Position numbers and translations under genes: made by a program. This document shows positions 6,290-6,455 of a stretch of 6,455 bases of DNA, piece after piece. This DNA comes from Acidobacteriaceae bacterium (lineage in GTDB: Bacteria; Acidobacteriota; Terriglobia; Terriglobales; Acidobacteriaceae), in assembly GCA_027311125.1 (NCBI GenBank), contig DAICZO010000157.1, positions 1-6,455 on the forward strand, read 5' to 3'. The notes under the pieces were generated by a model, which saw only the letters and a program-made list of their open reading frames with translations, was not told the origin of the DNA and did no database searches. Position 1 is the stretch's first letter; the number at the start of each line of letters is the position of its first letter.

Positions 6290-6359
6290 CTGTACACAAG
6301 ATAGCGTCTAAAAAAAAGCAATTAATGCTCTCGTAGCCAATGGAAAGGTCTTTATCCTC

Positions 6360-6455
6360 ATGCCCACAGCAACCCTCTACTCCTGGGACACCGTAGAACT
6401 CGAGCAGCTCAATCCGCTCCTCACCCGTCAGTTCGTCTCCGGCGAGCAGTCCATG
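6360..6455 (+). CDS. Start of a probable cupin-domain protein (cut by window edge)
   Basis: Only the first 32 codons are present, beginning MPTATLYSWDTVELEQLNP and running through LLTRQFVSGEQSM to the edge without a stop. From memory, this opening resembles small single-domain cupins common in Acidobacteriota, in which the metal-binding histidine motif would follow just beyond the window; that motif cannot be seen here. The ATG at 6360 is preceded by GGAAAGG (6342-6348) with an 11-base spacer, a somewhat long but usable distance. The reading frame is closed by a TAA at 6309-6311, and no better in-frame start lies between. Codons have GC-rich third positions like the other genes. It is transcribed divergently from amt with 201 bases between the two starts, so the two may share regulatory sites. 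Confidence 0.65.
   Translation, partial: MPTATLYSWDTVELEQLNPLLTRQFVSGEQSM

Noticed and set aside
6277..6300. Inverted arms CTTGT / ACAAG around TGTACA on the plus strand
   Set aside because: Five-base arms are too short to support a site. Only the TAACCGAAA part inside this stretch is kept, because it repeats elsewhere.
4689..6311. A 540-codon open frame on the plus strand opposite amt
   Set aside because: Its composition is extremely rich in Arg, His and Gln and shows no recognisable protein; it mirrors the codon bias of amt, which is certain from its pore residues.
6311..6345. A possible sigma-54 promoter for amt (minus strand TTGGCTACGAGAGC)
   Set aside because: The GG and the following GC are 8 bases apart instead of 10, and the next TTGC is 17 bases away; neither fits the -24/-12 spacing.

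Overview
The window looks like chromosomal DNA of an acidobacterium, probably class Terriglobia (the Granulicella/Edaphobacter/Terriglobus group). This is an inference from recalled protein similarity, above all the opening residues of the cupin-like gene at the right edge, plus the fairly high GC and GC-rich third codon positions. No marker gene is present to prove it.

Almost everything is on the minus strand and reads right to left. From the right: an ammonium channel gene (amt, 4701-6158), a PII signal protein gene (glnB/glnK type, 4324-4662), the PII-modifying enzyme gene glnD (1590-4292), an unrecognised exported protein gene (866-1600) and nuoB of respiratory complex I (190-804). The spacings are 38 nt, 31 nt, an 11-nt overlap, and 61 nt. 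The first four therefore look like one nitrogen-sensing operon. nuoB has its own plausible promoter, may be made from a leaderless mRNA, and is not closely followed by nuoC. At the far right a plus-strand gene (6360 to the edge) begins divergently from amt and resembles a cupin-domain protein.

Functionally the operon is a closed loop. Amt conducts ammonium. PII binds ATP/ADP and 2-oxoglutarate and plugs or releases Amt through its T-loop. GlnD senses glutamine and modifies or demodifies Tyr51 of PII. All key residues I can check are present in the three proteins. The order amt-PII-glnD is the one known from Corynebacterium and Mycobacterium, where GlnD adenylylates rather than uridylylates PII, so the chemistry here is open.

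The roughly 200-nt divergent intergenic region (6159-6359) is the least explained part. It holds a near-perfect 31-nt inverted repeat whose half-site (TRACCGWAA) occurs a third time further upstream, and a T-run on the amt-proximal side. It does not look like an NtrC site or a sigma-54 promoter. Bases 1-189 hold no gene I can support. I see no mobile element, CRISPR array, tRNA, rRNA or clearly new system; most of the window is conserved core nitrogen metabolism.
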